A DNA stretch of 64,000 bases, from the NCBI GenBank assembly GCA_026413225.1, contig CM048572.1, forward strand, positions 5,208,001 through 5,272,000. The letters run 5' to 3'. This DNA is from Otis tarda. Lineage: Eukaryota > Chordata > Aves > Otidiformes > Otididae. Below the pieces are notes generated by a model. The model saw nothing but the letters and a program-made list of their open reading frames with translations, was not told the origin of the DNA and searched no databases. The position numbers and the translations under genes are program-made. Of the stretch, positions 34,701-47,834 are shown piece by piece. Numbering within the stretch: position 1 is the stretch's first letter; every line of letters begins with the position of its first letter.

Positions 34701-37700
34701 AGCAGGGCTGTGGTAGTCAAGACTATGTTAGTGTTTCCATTATAAGCCTTATATTTTAGAACTGTGCAATTCTGTCAGTAAAATGGCTGTAGTCTGAGAG
34801 TGTATTCATGAATTGATCTCCTTTTTAAAAAAATAAATAACTGAGTAAGGAAAATACAAAGTATTTTAGTCTAAAAGACTGAAAAAATCCTGCTGAAAAA
34901 TGAAGTTTGAATAAAATTTCACTTAGAGAAAAAAACCCAACAGAATGACAAGATTACATTCTATCCACAGCCTGGTGAATTTGCAGCCTGGGAAGGGTGT
35001 AACAATTAGCTCAGCAGCTCTCCTGTGAATGTTTTCATAGTTTGAGAGCTAAGATAATTCTGCCCCTGATTTCTTCATAGTTCTAAGTATACACCTTGAA
35101 GATACAGTTTTCCCAAGCACAATCAGAAGAATCTGTAAGAAGTAAGGCATAAGACAACAGAAGCCTCTGGTCTCAGCTACAGAAGTAGGACAAGTATTTC
35201 CCTCTGTCTCAGACATGATGTAGGCAATAGCTTTGTCACAGAACTAGTGACAAATGAGACAGATCCTAAACTTCCCCTTAAATACAGGAGTGCCATGCTG
35301 GGCCAAAGCAAGGTCCATCCATCCTAGGGTTTCTTTCTGACAGGCATCAATACTGGATGTATGGGAAAGACTGCATGGGCAGGGTGCGCATGGAATGATA
35401 ACTTCTCAGCATCTGGTCATCAACAATTTAGGGATTTCTTCTGCTATGAGATGCATTTGCACCAGCAGATTGCTTGTATATACCCAGCACATGTGTCTCA
35501 GTCTCTGCTCTCAAACTCAGAAAAGGTGGAAAAGCACAGAGTGCTGAAATTTGAAGACTGCCACGTCCCCTCCTTTGTACATCCATACTGCTAAGTAAAG
35601 GCGTCAAGGAGTGAGCTCAAAGCCTGGGCTGTCACAGCCCTCACAAGTTAGTTGCTGTCTCACAGCCTGGCTTGCATTTGGTCCATTGCAAGACAAATAA
35701 GCTCTAACCTTCAGCACGGGTACAAGCCAGCCTGACCCCTTGGCCTTGGGATTAGGACGTTGCTCCCTATCTCTTTTCTATTTAGCAGGCCAGTTAGAGC
35801 AGCCATGACCTCAGTACCGTGAAATCGGAGCTCCTCACTTTTTTTTCATTGCATCTATTCCTTGAATCGCTCTTAGGGGGTAAGGAAGGAATTTGTACCT
35901 CGTTTCAAGGGAGGCAGGAGTGATGGCTGCACCTTTATTCATTCCCAAGACTCATCTCTGTTTGCCCAAATGAAGGCCCAGCCATTCCTCTGTGATTTAA
36001 AATAGTTTTCTCTCAGTGTTGGGAGGTCAGAGCAGGATGTTGTATATATTGAAGCTTTTACATTTTTGTGCAATCATTGGTATTGTTGCTATTTTGTGCT
36101 TTGCACGGTTTCTGTTCTCTGGAGTCACTTGCAAAACTTTTTGGTTTTGTTTTGGTTTTTTTTTTTTGGTTAGTACTTTATAGGATTTTTTTTTTTTACT
36201 GCATTTGTGTTCTGAATCTTTTTTCTGAAAAGTGCCTTAATGAAAAATATGTACCAGAATGCTCCATGTGAGTAGCCTCCAATGCTGAAGATCAATAACA
36301 GTTTATTTGACCGCTGACAGCAAATGCTCTTTCAATTAAGCAGGTCACATAAATGATTTTCTGGTTCCAACATTATTTGGAAAGGTTGAGTGTGAAATAA
36401 ATGTGATTCAGTTGGTGTTAGAAGTCCCTCAAAAAAGACTGGTGTAAAAAGTCACCTACATAGTTGGATGCTGATCCTTCCTTTATCAGGACGACCCAAG
36501 AAAGCCAAACTGGGTTTAGAAATCTCCATTGAGTACACTGCTGTACAGATTTTCAGCACTTTTGCTGATTTTAAGAAAGATGGAGGTTTCTTAAGAAAAA
36601 CTTTTCATATAGTTATCAGTATTTTTGTTGTTTTTTCCAGCTGGAAACACAATACAGCACACCTCAAAATTAAAATGTGTGCATGTGTGGATGTCTTCAC
36701 CCTCCTTTCTTTACGTAACTCCAAAAATGTCCCATTCTGCCTCTGAACAAGGGTTCAGCTCAGCATCTTTTTGTCTCTACAGGTTTCTCTCATTCTTACA
36801 ACCACACTTGTTTGTGTCTCACAACCTAGGAAAGGGTTTATACTCACAGCAACGTAACCTCTCTGCATCTAACTATAGACACAGGCTGCCATTAAAAATT
36901 CCAGGCCAGGTCCAGGCACGGTGTAAAGTCATCGTTCACCGAAACCAAGCTGGCTTGTGACAAGTGAGGGTAGCATCCTTGTAACAAAAAGGTACAGAAC
37001 AACACATGGAAAATACACTGAAAAAAAAATAGAAAGTTACAAATGACACTTCATTATTGAAAACTTGGGAAAATAAAGTCTGCACACAAGAAACAACAAG
37101 AAATCTGTATTTCACAGCAGGGACCTGAACCAAACAGTGGGGTTTAATGATCTTTAGGAGTGTCTAATATTCAAATCAAAATCTAGAATAAATTTTTGCA
37201 ATTATCCTTAATTCACAAATATTATCAGCCCAAAACTTGATCAAAGCCCTTCTGGATATTTGATTGTTCACAAATCAAGAGGAATGGTCCTTGCTTCATT
37301 TGAGGCTGGCTCTGCAAATGGTGCTGCTGTACTTTCCGCTTTAATTTTTCCAATACTTAGCTTCTATGGAACAAGTTGTGGGGGGAGAAACGGATTTTGC
37401 AGCTGCTGAGAAAAAGATCAGAGGCACCAACCTTGTTTAAAAATTCCACAATCAATTTAGGAAAAAAACAGTAAAACCCCAGGAAACTCCCCAACTTCAC
37501 TAAGAAGTCCTCAGTTCAAAGATAGCTGTACGAGGAGGAATCCACAGGATCTGCCTGTCAATAGGTTTCTTAGAGGAAGAAATGTTGGGTTGTGAGGTTG
37601 GTTTGTGGGTTTTTTTTTTTTTTTCTTTCTCTGCCATTGAGTAACAAGTTTATAACTGCAGAACAAGGTGAAACTGCTAACAGGGGCTGGTGGGAGAGGA

Positions 37701-37803
37701 GGATCAGGGAGGAAGGGAGTTCATGTCCCGAGGACGGCTTGCCTCTGTGAACTGCTGCTGTCGATCTCTCAGCTGCTGAAAGTGAGATGAAAATAACAAT
37801 CTT

Positions 37804-37855
37804 CCGTATTGTACGGTCCGTACCTGCGGGGTCTGAGCAACCCCGGGTCGCACGA
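37804..37855. other. Small CpG-rich patch with palindrome
   Basis: Seven CpG in about 50 bases, including GTACGG-T-CCGTAC (37811-37823), a 6/1/6 inverted repeat. Flanks are CpG-poor. Confidence 0.5.
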
Positions 37856-38873
37856 AGCAGCTTGCTGTGCTTTGGATCCCGAACTCTTAGTTGCTGCCAT
37901 ATGACTTTAGTGTCACCCCAAGCAGTGTTAAATGGGCTTAACTCTTCAAAGTCAATACACTTACAGGTACAGAGCTGCAGGTTTCCACAGCAGCCCCTGA
38001 AACAGCTCCGTAAGACCACTGAGTTGATATATTCATATGACCTGTTTTTATTTTCTTACTTCCTAAAAAAAAAACCGAAACCAAACCCTCCTCTCACTAT
38101 CAATGCATCTGCAGATTTAAATTTCCCAAATCACTGTGGTGGGGCACTGGGGCTTGGATGTCTTAACCACAGGGAGCAGGGCAACCTCCAGTCTGTGCGC
38201 CCTTACTGAGCCGCACTGAGGTGAAAGGAAGGTCCAGCGTGCCCAGTGCTCGCTGACGCTGTGCAGAGGGAAGAGCGTGAGAACAAGGCAATCAGGGAGT
38301 GTTGATCTCCTCAGCACGACCTCCCCACTTCTAGTCATTGCAGCTAGTGACAATAATGTTTAATAGTCCTTGCTGTACTTGTCCTCCGGGATTTAAATCC
38401 CTTGCTGAATGAACTGGTACTTTTGGCCTCTGCAATGTCCTATGGATGTGAGTTCCACCCTTCAATTATACACTGCATAAACCAAAACTTTTTTTTTTTA
38501 ATTTTACCTATTACATTATGAGTAACGATGAGTAATCCAGCTATGACTACAATTCATTACTATCTCAGGATTGCTTGGAATATGAGGAAACCAGCTTTGA
38601 CTCCTCTTTGAGTGGCATTTATCCCAAAAGGCTTTTACTGTTCATGAAAACTCAGTGCTGAATGGCAGTGCACAGAGACAAGGCTTAACTTTCCGGCACG
38701 GGAGTGTGATCTTTGCACAAATGCAGGTGGCATGAGTGCTGAATAGAAGTAAACTGAGCACATGAATAACCCCATGCACTCACTGGTGCTCCGATGCCTG
38801 CAGAGCCGGGTGCTCACACAGGATTTCGCTGGCATGCTCGTCTCTGGGTCGTCTGAATGCTGAAGCTGGCTCA

Positions 38874-38901
38874 GTGCAAAAGTGCATATTCACTTTTGCA
38901 C
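38874..38901. repeat. Perfect 11/6/11 inverted repeat
   Basis: GTGCAAAAGTG (38874-38884), spacer CATATT, then CACTTTTGCAC (38891-38901). It could form a small hairpin. It lies just before an A-rich tract; no transposon recognised around it. Confidence 0.95.
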
Positions 38902-39010
38902 ATGCACTCAAAAACAAAACAAAAAAAAACCACCAAAAAAACACCTTCCTGAGGATCATCCTGATGTCTTGAATAGCACACCTGGCCATCAGTCAAGAGG
39001 TAGGAGATTG

Positions 39011-39075
39011 ACTCCAAGGCCAGTTACTTATGGAAGCTCTGCTCACCTCAGTTTCCCCTCTTCCTCTCTGCTCAT
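39011..39075 (+). repeat. MIR-like SINE relic
   Basis: CCAAGGCCAGTTACTTA and then CACCTCAGTTTCCCCTCTTCC match the order of the MIR core and the segment after it, with a short insertion between. Sense orientation, strongly diverged. Confidence 0.45.
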
Positions 39076-39149
39076 TTTTTCTGGTTAGACTGGAGATTGT
39101 ATTGAACTGTTGTAATCTCTCTTTATGTGTTCAGTGCTACAGGGCTGAG

Positions 39150-39460
39150 ATCGCAGAGGGGAAAGGGACGCACTACCCTAATCCAAATCATAATGACAAT
39201 AGTATGAAATTGATGGGCTGCTCTGAAATTTCCCTATCACTAACTTTTATACTACCCATCATAGCTGCAAATTCCTAAAGTGACAGCACCTATTGGCCTG
39301 CCATTATTATGCATAATAATAATTTAACTAAAATAGCAACAGAAAATGTGCATTACACAAAATGAATTTAAATTGATTTTTTCCTTCTTTCTCAATGCTT
39401 ATTACTAATTGGTATTTTTAGAGCAGAGATTCATTTTCATACACTAAAATTAATGGGCCA
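39150..39460. promoter_or_regulatory. Candidate conserved regulatory block
   Basis: AT-rich unique sequence with CAAATCATAATGACAATAG near 39184, CATTATTATGCATAATAATAATTTAAC near 39302, AATTTAAATTGATTT near 39365 and TTACTAATTGGTA near 39401. It lies directly upstream of two old palindromic repeat relics. Homeodomain-like words dominate. Confidence 0.33.
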
Positions 39461-39468
39461 TATCAGTG

Positions 39469-39540
39469 GGTGTGAATCAGGATAACTCCATTGAATTCAA
39501 TGGGTCCTATATCATTTACTCCGGCAGAGAATCTCACCTA
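39469..39540. repeat. Decayed ancient palindromic repeat
   Basis: Built around CCATTGAATTCAATGG (39488-39503), a perfect 16-base palindrome. The left flank GTGTGAATCAGGATAACT is partly complementary to the right flank, ending in TTTACTCCGG. Repeats of the 'gtgtaaatcaggataactccattga' kind are common in turtle, crocodile and bird DNA as I recall; I do not know the formal family name. Confidence 0.5.
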
Positions 39541-39601
39541 CTATTCCAAAGAGCGTTTTCTTTTTTGCAACTCACAAAGTAATTGCGTTTTCAGTCTTAT
39601 G

Positions 39602-39716
39602 TCCTGATCCTGCAAATAATTGTGCAAGACATTAACTTTATGTAGATAGGAAGCACTGCTGATGCCATTGCAGCTACTTATATGAAGGAAGTTACGGTTT
39701 TGCAGGATCAGACCTT
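39602..39716. repeat. Ancient element with inverted ends
   Basis: Begins CCTGATCCTGCAAA (39602-39615) and ends TTTTGCAGGATCAGACC (39698-39714), near-perfect inverted repeats about 115 bases apart. Between them are traces of the 'cattgatttcaatggaac' type centre, now decayed. The layout fits a small non-autonomous DNA element (MITE-like). One lone arm of the same kind lies at 4513-4545. Confidence 0.6.
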
Positions 39717-39719
39717 AAA

Positions 39720-42700
39720 ATGCAAATGAAACCATTGCAAAATCTAATGTGTTCACAGTAATATTTTACAAACGGCAGCACCTAACATGTAGTCTGTCCT
39801 AATACTTAAAATTTCTGCAAATTATGTTGTACAGTAAAATGGCATAAAGGAGGTTATTTAGGTTGTGTAATACTTTCTATTTATTATCAAATTATATGCA
39901 TTTTTTTTCATTCTCTGGAAGCTCTGTCTCCCACATTGTCTGCAGCAAGTCTTTGAAATTCATCAGGGGGATAACCTTTGGATTAAAGATGTGCTTTCTT
40001 CCTTAGCCCCCAAGAAATTCCAACTATAGTTTTGCTGAGATGAAGCGTTTTGAAATAGCCACTTCACTTCTTGCTAGAAAATTTGGCAATGAGTACAGAT
40101 TGAAACAGTAATTTAGAAGTCTTGCTCTTTTCTCCCCTTCACTTTCCAAGAAAAAAATGCTTTGTTGCTGTGTGTCTTGGGTCTCCAATGTGATGTGTCT
40201 TAGCTGATGTGCTAAACGCTGCTGACGGTGCACAAAGGATGAGGTTACCAGTTCTTTACAGAATAGGAAAACAATCCTTTAACGAATGAAAAGGAAAAAT
40301 TTTAGGTTGTGAAATTAAGCAACCAAAATTTAAGAATTAGTAGATCTCGACCAGCTTAACAACAATCCTGAACAGTCTTCAATACCAGGATTACGCTGCT
40401 GCTGCTTCTTACCACCAATGAAATACTGAGTGTCTACGATGGGCACAATTATCATTGTACGGGTGTGAGTTTACCATGGAGATAACACTTTTTCCCCCAG
40501 TTTTTGTATGTAATATACACATTACCATGTACTTTGAGGTTTTTTCTGCTTTGAGGCAAATTGAGTTTGACATTTATACAAGAAGCAATAAAACTGATGC
40601 AGTCAAAGTATATTCCTAAAACAAGTTCAGTAATGTCTCTTCCAAACTACGTTTGAGTTAGTGGAATAAATGCCTTTTCATGTTTGCAGTTGAAGTACTG
40701 GCCAATTCTGCCAAATGGTTTTTGGAAAATTGCCTTCAGAATTGACTTTCCCTGGGGAAGATTTGCTTCTATGGAAAGCAGAGATACTGGGAGAATTTGA
40801 AAGAGAGAGAAAGCAAAAGGGAAGGCAGAGGGAATAGGTTAAAGGCTAACTTTAAACAGGTGGCTTTAATTTCTCTTTGCCCAAATTGTTCTATAATTTC
40901 TTACCCTAAAACTTTCTGGTTAACTACAGCAAATTTCACTTTAGCGAGAGCGGTTGCAGGCTAATCCAGCTTTGCTATTACCTCTGATCAGGTTGGGTGT
41001 TTCTGTCTCCCCCTGGGCTTCCCATTTCCCAAGAGCAAATGCAAGTTTGGGTGCCTTGTAATTCCAATTCAGCTTATCCATCTGGGATTCCTGAATAATT
41101 TTGAATCCCATGGACTTGCTTCATCTCAGTTAGGAAGGGGAGAAGTGTGGACTTCTTTCACCGAGCAGCTGGTAGTAGATGACCTGAACAGAGATGCCGG
41201 TTTGGACTCCCGTTAGTCACCCTATTTCCCTCCCCCATCTAAAAATGTGCAGAATGGGTGCCCTATTCTCCAGTTTGCTTAATCAATTTTGCTCCCTAAA
41301 GAAGAATATCTACACAGAACAATGCAATAACTATTAAAGTATGGTTTAGTTCACATACAGACCTTCTGGGCTACTTTACAAGTTGGCAAGCTTTGGGAAT
41401 CAACAAGCAGTCATTGTACAGGGAAGGAATCTGCTCTATTTCATGTGTTAAATGGTATTTCCTAGTCCACCTATAGATGACCCGACAGAAGGAAACATAT
41501 TGCAAATGTATGTGTCATATATGACCAGCTCCAATAAATATCTGTTGTTACACATAGCATTTTCCATCTTGCATTTTGGATGTGGCACATAAGCAGAATA
41601 ATTTTGCACATGCTGCAACTTTCTGGTGCTCCAGTTTGGCTCTCTGAGGCGCAGATCATCTACAACCACATGGTGTCTTCAACTTGGTGGGCAGAGCTAC
41701 AGCAAAAATGGTTCCGGTGAGGATTCCTAATGTCACTGCTTGCACCATAATTTCTGTGCTGCTGTATGGGACCATCCTGAACAGACGTGTTCGTACTGCC
41801 CAGTTGTAGTATTTGCTGTGTATCATTTGCCACTTGCTGTTCCTGAACACTCAGAGGCCACTGTGACTTTAGCCCTGAGCTCCTCCAAGGTGTCGAGGCA
41901 CAGCTCCCTTTCACCCCTCAGACCATGTGAAGGGTATTGTCCCCACCCTTGAGACTCTGACCCATTGCACTCGACATCTTGGGTTTGTGATGGCACCCAC
42001 GAAACTGATATAAGCAGTTAGGAAAGGAGTAGGAAGTTTATTTTTAGGTTGCACCAGGGAAACAGCTGCGGCATTTTCACCGTGGCAGAAGAGCTCTCAC
42101 AGGACAGCGGAAGGCCTGTCTTATTGCCACAAAATTTTCCCCTCTGAAGAGTTTCAGCCTTTCAAGACTCCCCCAGTGCAAACCTCCAGCTCATGTGCAC
42201 TGATGAACGTAACTCTAGAGCGTCGTGGAGGAAACCAGAACTATTTTTATTTTTGGTTGAGTAAACCTTGAGCATTTAACAGTCAGGTGTTTATTTCACT
42301 TCCCAAACTGCCTCCGGCTCCAGTAATGCTTAGCATGATCCTTTTCTCAGGGAGGGGGAGAAAAAAGGGGATTGAGTTAAACACTCTTAAAATGGAGAGG
42401 CCTGAGGAATCACAAACTCGTATCCATTGCCACACATCCCACTCCAGCCCCCCTCCTTCCTTGCTTTGGCCCTCCTTGGAAGGAACCTGACAGGAAATAT
42501 TTTAGAGGTAGAGAATTTTCAATGAAAATATTATTTCTCCATCTGCCCACTTTTCCGCCCTCGCAGGTTGTATGGCTAAGTGACATTTAGGAATGTGTAT
42601 CCTGCAGGCCGCTCGGTCGCCTGCCGTCTCACATGTTGCTTTCCCATCCGAAGCATGTCACAGCACCAGGTCCTCCTGCCTCCCAAGTGTCACAGGAGAC

Positions 42701-45700
42701 ACTTGACCTTCGGGAGGATGTCTGGGCTTTTCAGAGTCGTTTCTAACTTCAGTGGCTCCTGTAAATGAAGGAGGCTGACCCCCTTTCAGCGAGCTTCTGC
42801 GCAGCCTTCCTGGGAGGCACAGGGAGGGTGGGGTCCATCACTGCTCCAGAGCTCTGGAATAAAAAACCAACAACCGTGAAACCTACAGAAAGTTGGCTGA
42901 TATTGCACGTACGGAGCTATTCAAACCAGATGCTTGCATGCCTTCCTGCCCACGCTACCTTACCCACACCGATCTGTTCCTATCCTAACAGGAAGCTTCA
43001 GGTTTTTTGTACCTTGAGCCATTTTCAACAAAAGTCATGGCAGGAGAGGGACACGCATGTGCTGTGATGACCTACAAGAGGCCGCAGTCAGCAAGAGACT
43101 TGCTTGGTCCTTCATCCAAAGGCTGCCATCTTGCACTCTTTTTCCTTGAGTAGGCTAAATCTATTCCAGCTGGTTCGCAAGTGTTAAGGCAACATGGCTT
43201 GACAAATAGTGTGTGTCTAAGAGGGAAGAGGAAAAGGAATGAGGTTAATTTGTGTTGAGGATTAACACTGAGGGGAAAAAATGACTAATATCTGGACACA
43301 TTTCAGCTGTCCCACCATCTGCTTTCTGAACTGGTTTAAAAAAACAAACTACCTCTAGCTTGTATCTAATTCTCTCTTGCTTTTCAACCATGTTTCTCTG
43401 GTCAGAAGAATTCTATGTTTTACCCCAAGTCTGCTGTGTCTAAGTCCCTTGTTCTTAAACCTTGGTTGTAAAACTGCATCCTTATCACCGTTTCTAACTC
43501 CCTCCCAGACAAATCTTACCAGTGGTTCTAACTGGGACATTGTAATTTTAACTCATCCTACCCATGACAACATAGGCTTCTTGGAGCAGCGGTCACAAGC
43601 AAAGCTGTAGCCCATGTGGGAGGGACTCCTTGCCCAGAACCCAGCTGAATCTCTCTAGCCTCAACAAGAGGAAGGTCAGGTACAGAAAAGGTATTTTTTG
43701 CTTTGCTGTTATTGGAATAAGGATTAAAGTCGCAGTTAAGAGGTTTAAAGAGGGCTTCAATGCAGCAACCAGTTTTTTTTTAAGGTGAACATCTCAACCC
43801 ATACGTCAGCAAGTGGGTTGATTTTTGAAGAGTTATGCACATGCCCCAAAATTAGTGAAACCTGCAGCATTCAGCTATCAACTATAAATCTGCATCTCAG
43901 GGCCCAGCAAGCCAAACACACCAAAGGATCCTGAGGCAGAGAATTTAGGCTACCATTTTGACAGGCTCCAGGAAAGCAGGAAATATTCAGCCCAGATTTG
44001 CTAAACAGTAATCACTTTGCCAGTGTTTCTGTTTATTTTGACTTTAACTGCTGATCGTTCTTCTTAGCCACTTATTCCCACTTCTCCCCAAGTCCCTTGA
44101 CAATTACTGTCTTACAGATAGAGCCTGGTCACACTCACACTTGACTTGACAAAATAAAGTGGTGTGAAAACTGCTAATAGAGGACATGGCAAAACATTTT
44201 AAAAAGTTCCTATGCCCCAAATTACCAATTGATGATGTATAAGGCTCAAATCCACAACCTTATATTAGCACAATTCCATGGGTTCTCACTGGTCAGAAAA
44301 ACCAGTAAGATCAGCGTTTCATACCCAGAGGTTACGTTTCCATGACACTTTTCCATCAGTAGTGAATCCAATGCCTCTTGCACCTGTCCTGGCCATATGA
44401 TGCAGATGCTGTGCCGTACACTGGACCACCAAAGTGACTTTGTCTGGAAAGAACAAAAGAAAGGTGGGATTGTTTGTGCTCCATGGGCTGATGCAGCAGC
44501 ACAAGGAAGCAGGAAGAGCGGTGGCAGAGGGGTAAGACTAAAGGAGGAGGGGTCCTTGGGGAGCTTCTGACCCCACATCACCCACATCTATGCTGTGGGG
44601 CTATGCCATTGTGCCTGGCTCTTTCACACCATAAGACGTTAGTCGGTGGAATTAAAGGTATAGGAAAGGCACATGTTAACAATTTTCTTACTGCAAACTT
44701 ATCAGGTTTTTATTTACTACTTTTTGCTCGCTGTGAAATGTGATTACTCATTGGCAAAAGTTTGAACCTTGGTGGCTTTTTATAATGAGTAAGGAGGAGA
44801 AAAATCCCTTTGGTTTGTTACACAGATTCATCAGAAAGGTGATCAACCACAAACACACATATACCCCCACCCCTTCCCATACCCATGCTCACAGCTGTGT
44901 GGATATAGGCTTTGAGAGCTGAATAACCCATTAATCTCCATGTGGAAAATCAATAAATTGAAAATAATTAGCTGGGTATGGGAAGAAGCAAAGAATCAGA
45001 CAGCTTTTATTTAAAGCATGACTTAGGCATGTAGAAACAAGCTGTAACAAGACATACAGGGAGCAGAGGAGGGAGGGGAGAAGGACAGGAGGACATGAAA
45101 GAAAAAATCCAAAGGCGCTGAAATATGTGTTCAGATATAACCCATTCTAAGTAACTCCATACAAGCAGCGTTCTGCAGTGAGGACTGTGGAAGGATCAGA
45201 AGGGTTTCGGGAAAGTACAGGTCACTGGAGGAAACTGCTCACTACCAAGGCTGGAAGGGCTCCAGTAGTCATCAGCAATGTGAAAAGGAACAAAATTCCG
45301 GCCACTGTCAACAGGCATTGTCAAGATTATATTCACCTCCAAGTAGGCAGACAGGAGGGTCTGCAACGAGGGTCAGAGAAGCAGCAGTAGGATGGACATG
45401 AGAATGGGTCATAGTTATCCTGTACAGCCACAGCAAAGGAGACCTCGAATACGTCAAGTGGAATATGGCCCTCTCCTCCCTCCTGTTGCACGTCACATTG
45501 ACTTGGTGACAACTGCTGAATAAAAACTGTCTCTGAGAGAAACAAATTAAGTGAAGGAGAAGAATGTGCCTCACCACTGGGGAGACAAAAACAACTTAAT
45601 GGCACGCTGAGACAGATCAGCAATGTACGAAACTGTTCACAGCTCAGACATGACAGATGATCTTATGCAGGGATATTCCAGCTGAGCTCTTCAGTGTATT

Positions 45701-45840
45701 ATTTTTAGGCTAAGATTTAACACTTGTGTGTGTCCCTGTCCAAACCAAGGATTCTAGGTTCTGTTTTCACTTCTGGAGTGCCAGAAACTTTGCAAATTGT
45801 TTTGCATTGCTTATGGTGGAAGCTTCATGTGATCCATTAT
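39720..45840. other. Noncoding stretch, no gene seen
   Basis: No transposon is recognised. A purine-rich patch lies at about 45057-45094. Open frames are all under 115 codons, many as overlapping pairs on opposite strands (41448-41952, 43355-43610, 44246-44587, 45308-45623), with no recognisable domain. The part near 40920-41000 is a little enhancer-like. Confidence 0.5.
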
Positions 45841-45842
45841 CA

Positions 45843-45880
45843 CAAAAAAAAAAAAAACCAAAAAAAAACCCAAAAAAACC
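45843..45880. repeat. A-rich low-complexity tract
   Basis: A-runs of 14, 9 and 7 separated by CC or CCC. It may be the decayed tail of an old retroposon, but nothing recognisable precedes it. Confidence 0.85.
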
Positions 45881-47830
45881 TGAACTAGAAAACTGCTAGA
45901 GAAGCTGCAGACCCTGAGGTAGTGTAGCAGTGCTGAAGTTCTGCCTCTCTCTCTAAGGAGACTACAGTCACCCACCACCATTCCTCTGTGTGAAAGGACA
46001 CAGCATGCAAGGAGATTTCTTACTTCTATATTCAGCTAAGTAGTGAATCTGACAACTGACATAAAACCATAAGGATGTATGGATGCAGCACCTAGCTACA
46101 AGGCTGCCCAAGATGCACAGTGCTTCTGGCTGAAGGCTGGATACAAATGGGCCTGATAGCTTTCTGTTTTTGTAGCTTCAAGCACTGATTAGATTACGGT
46201 CAGAAAAGGACCCTCCCAGCTCTGGGATGGCTTTAGAGCTGTGTTTGAGGACAAGGTCTAGAAGCAGTTGTCTAGAAGCTAGTGACTGTGGCCCAGACAA
46301 TGAAGGGAACCAGGTTTTTACGTCCGTATCTGTAGAATTTGGACTTTAATGCAACTTTCCTTATTAGATAAGAGTTGCTTTATTCATCTACATGCTTTTC
46401 TTTCTCAGTGTAGTGTTGTCTTTATCTTTTCTTAATCTCACTGACTGTTCAAAGCCTTGAGCTTTGCTTCCACATCACTTCAAGCCTCTGCAAATCACAG
46501 TCTACTTCTTGTAGACCTCTTCAAGCATCGTATTGGCTAGGACTGTGAGGCAAACAGAGGAGCTTAATTCCTTCTATTCGGTCTAAAGAAAAGCTTTCTA
46601 AATACAATCAGTATCTTCTTGTTACTTTATCAACTTCTCTTTCAAGATTTAATGACATATTTATGCCATTTATCATGATTTACAGGAATATTCCTGGGAC
46701 CTTATCAAAATGCGTTCACTACAGGGCAAAAGTCAGAATTCTTCAAGTGCAAAATTCCTGTCTTCGGATGTAGCTTAATGAGGGAGTGGAAAGGGGCTGC
46801 AGTGGCATAGTTCAGACCCAATTTCAAATTCAAGGATGTTGGGATGTTTGTTTTCAACCACTGCAGCCACCCAGGTGAGGAAAGGGCTTAAATTCCAGGT
46901 TATGGGTTAATGGTGCGTCTGGGACTGTTTTGGACAGGTAGCAGAGAGGAAAGGAAGGTATTTAATCTTCTCCATTTTCTAAATACAGTGTTTCTCAGGA
47001 TTTTTCATTTTATTAGGTAGCAAAATTCCTTCTTCCTTCCCTTTGATATCCAAAGCTAATATATTTGCCCTTCTCACTTACTCAAGAGTCTGTATCCCTG
47101 CACTTCTGATAAGGGAAGAGATAAAAACTTGCATACTTCTATTCTGAAAAGGCTGCATTTAATAGTTTGGATGGATCTATTTGACTAACTACAAAGAACA
47201 GGACAAAAAAAAAAAAAAAGAGGTTACAAAAGGAAATAAAAGGACTTGTCAGGGAATAAGACAGTAAGGAAGCCAGCTGAATTATAAGGGTGAAAGCTGT
47301 GCTAGTTCTCTGCTTGTACTCTGTGCTGTAGGAAATCAGTGAAAATGTGAAAAGAAATCCAACAGGCTCCAGAGAGTAAATAAACCTGACTGTGACATGT
47401 GAACCCCATCAAATGTAAAAACCAAAGAACCAAGGAAGGGGGAGTTGCAACAAGGACGAGGATGACTTAGGCAACTATCAGACTGTCAGCAAATGCTGCA
47501 TCAGATTGAGGAGGAGTTCTGGCCAAGTCCAGCCAGCTAAAAACTTGTCTCTCAGCCCTCATCCCCACCTGAAAGACAGCTGCTCTGGGGGCCAAAGCAA
47601 GTCTGGGGTTGGCAAGGCTCCAGTGTCTCTGCTTGGAGCAACAATCGCATTCAGGATTATCCTTTTATTGTGTTTCTACTTCGCTGTCATTTCAAGCCAC
47701 TTAGCAAAAATAAAATACAATTAAATTACATGAAAAAAAGCCAAACCACCAGACTTCTGCTTCTGAAAAGCAGTGAACTCCCCCAACGCAGTCCTATCTG
47801 GGTGACAAAGCCCAGGCCATGCTGAAAAGC
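45881..47830. other. Noncoding stretch, no gene seen
   Basis: Only an A15 run near 47205 and short unrecognised open frames. No repeat family identified. Confidence 0.55.
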
Positions 47831-47834
47831 ACTC

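Larger units (their letters stand above)
34701..39010. other. Noncoding stretch, low-complexity patches
   Basis: T-rich tracts at about 36138-36199 and 37608-37626, A-rich at 37020 and 38909-38943, and a small CpG cluster near 37804-37855. No transposon and no domain-bearing open frame is recognised. The open frames of 140-149 codons at 37570-38209 overlap on opposite strands and look like chance. Confidence 0.5.

Noticed and set aside
37570-38209. Opposite-strand pair of 149- and 140-codon frames
   Set aside because: Mutual shadows; poly-Lys and poly-Asn-like ends from A/T runs; no recognisable residues.
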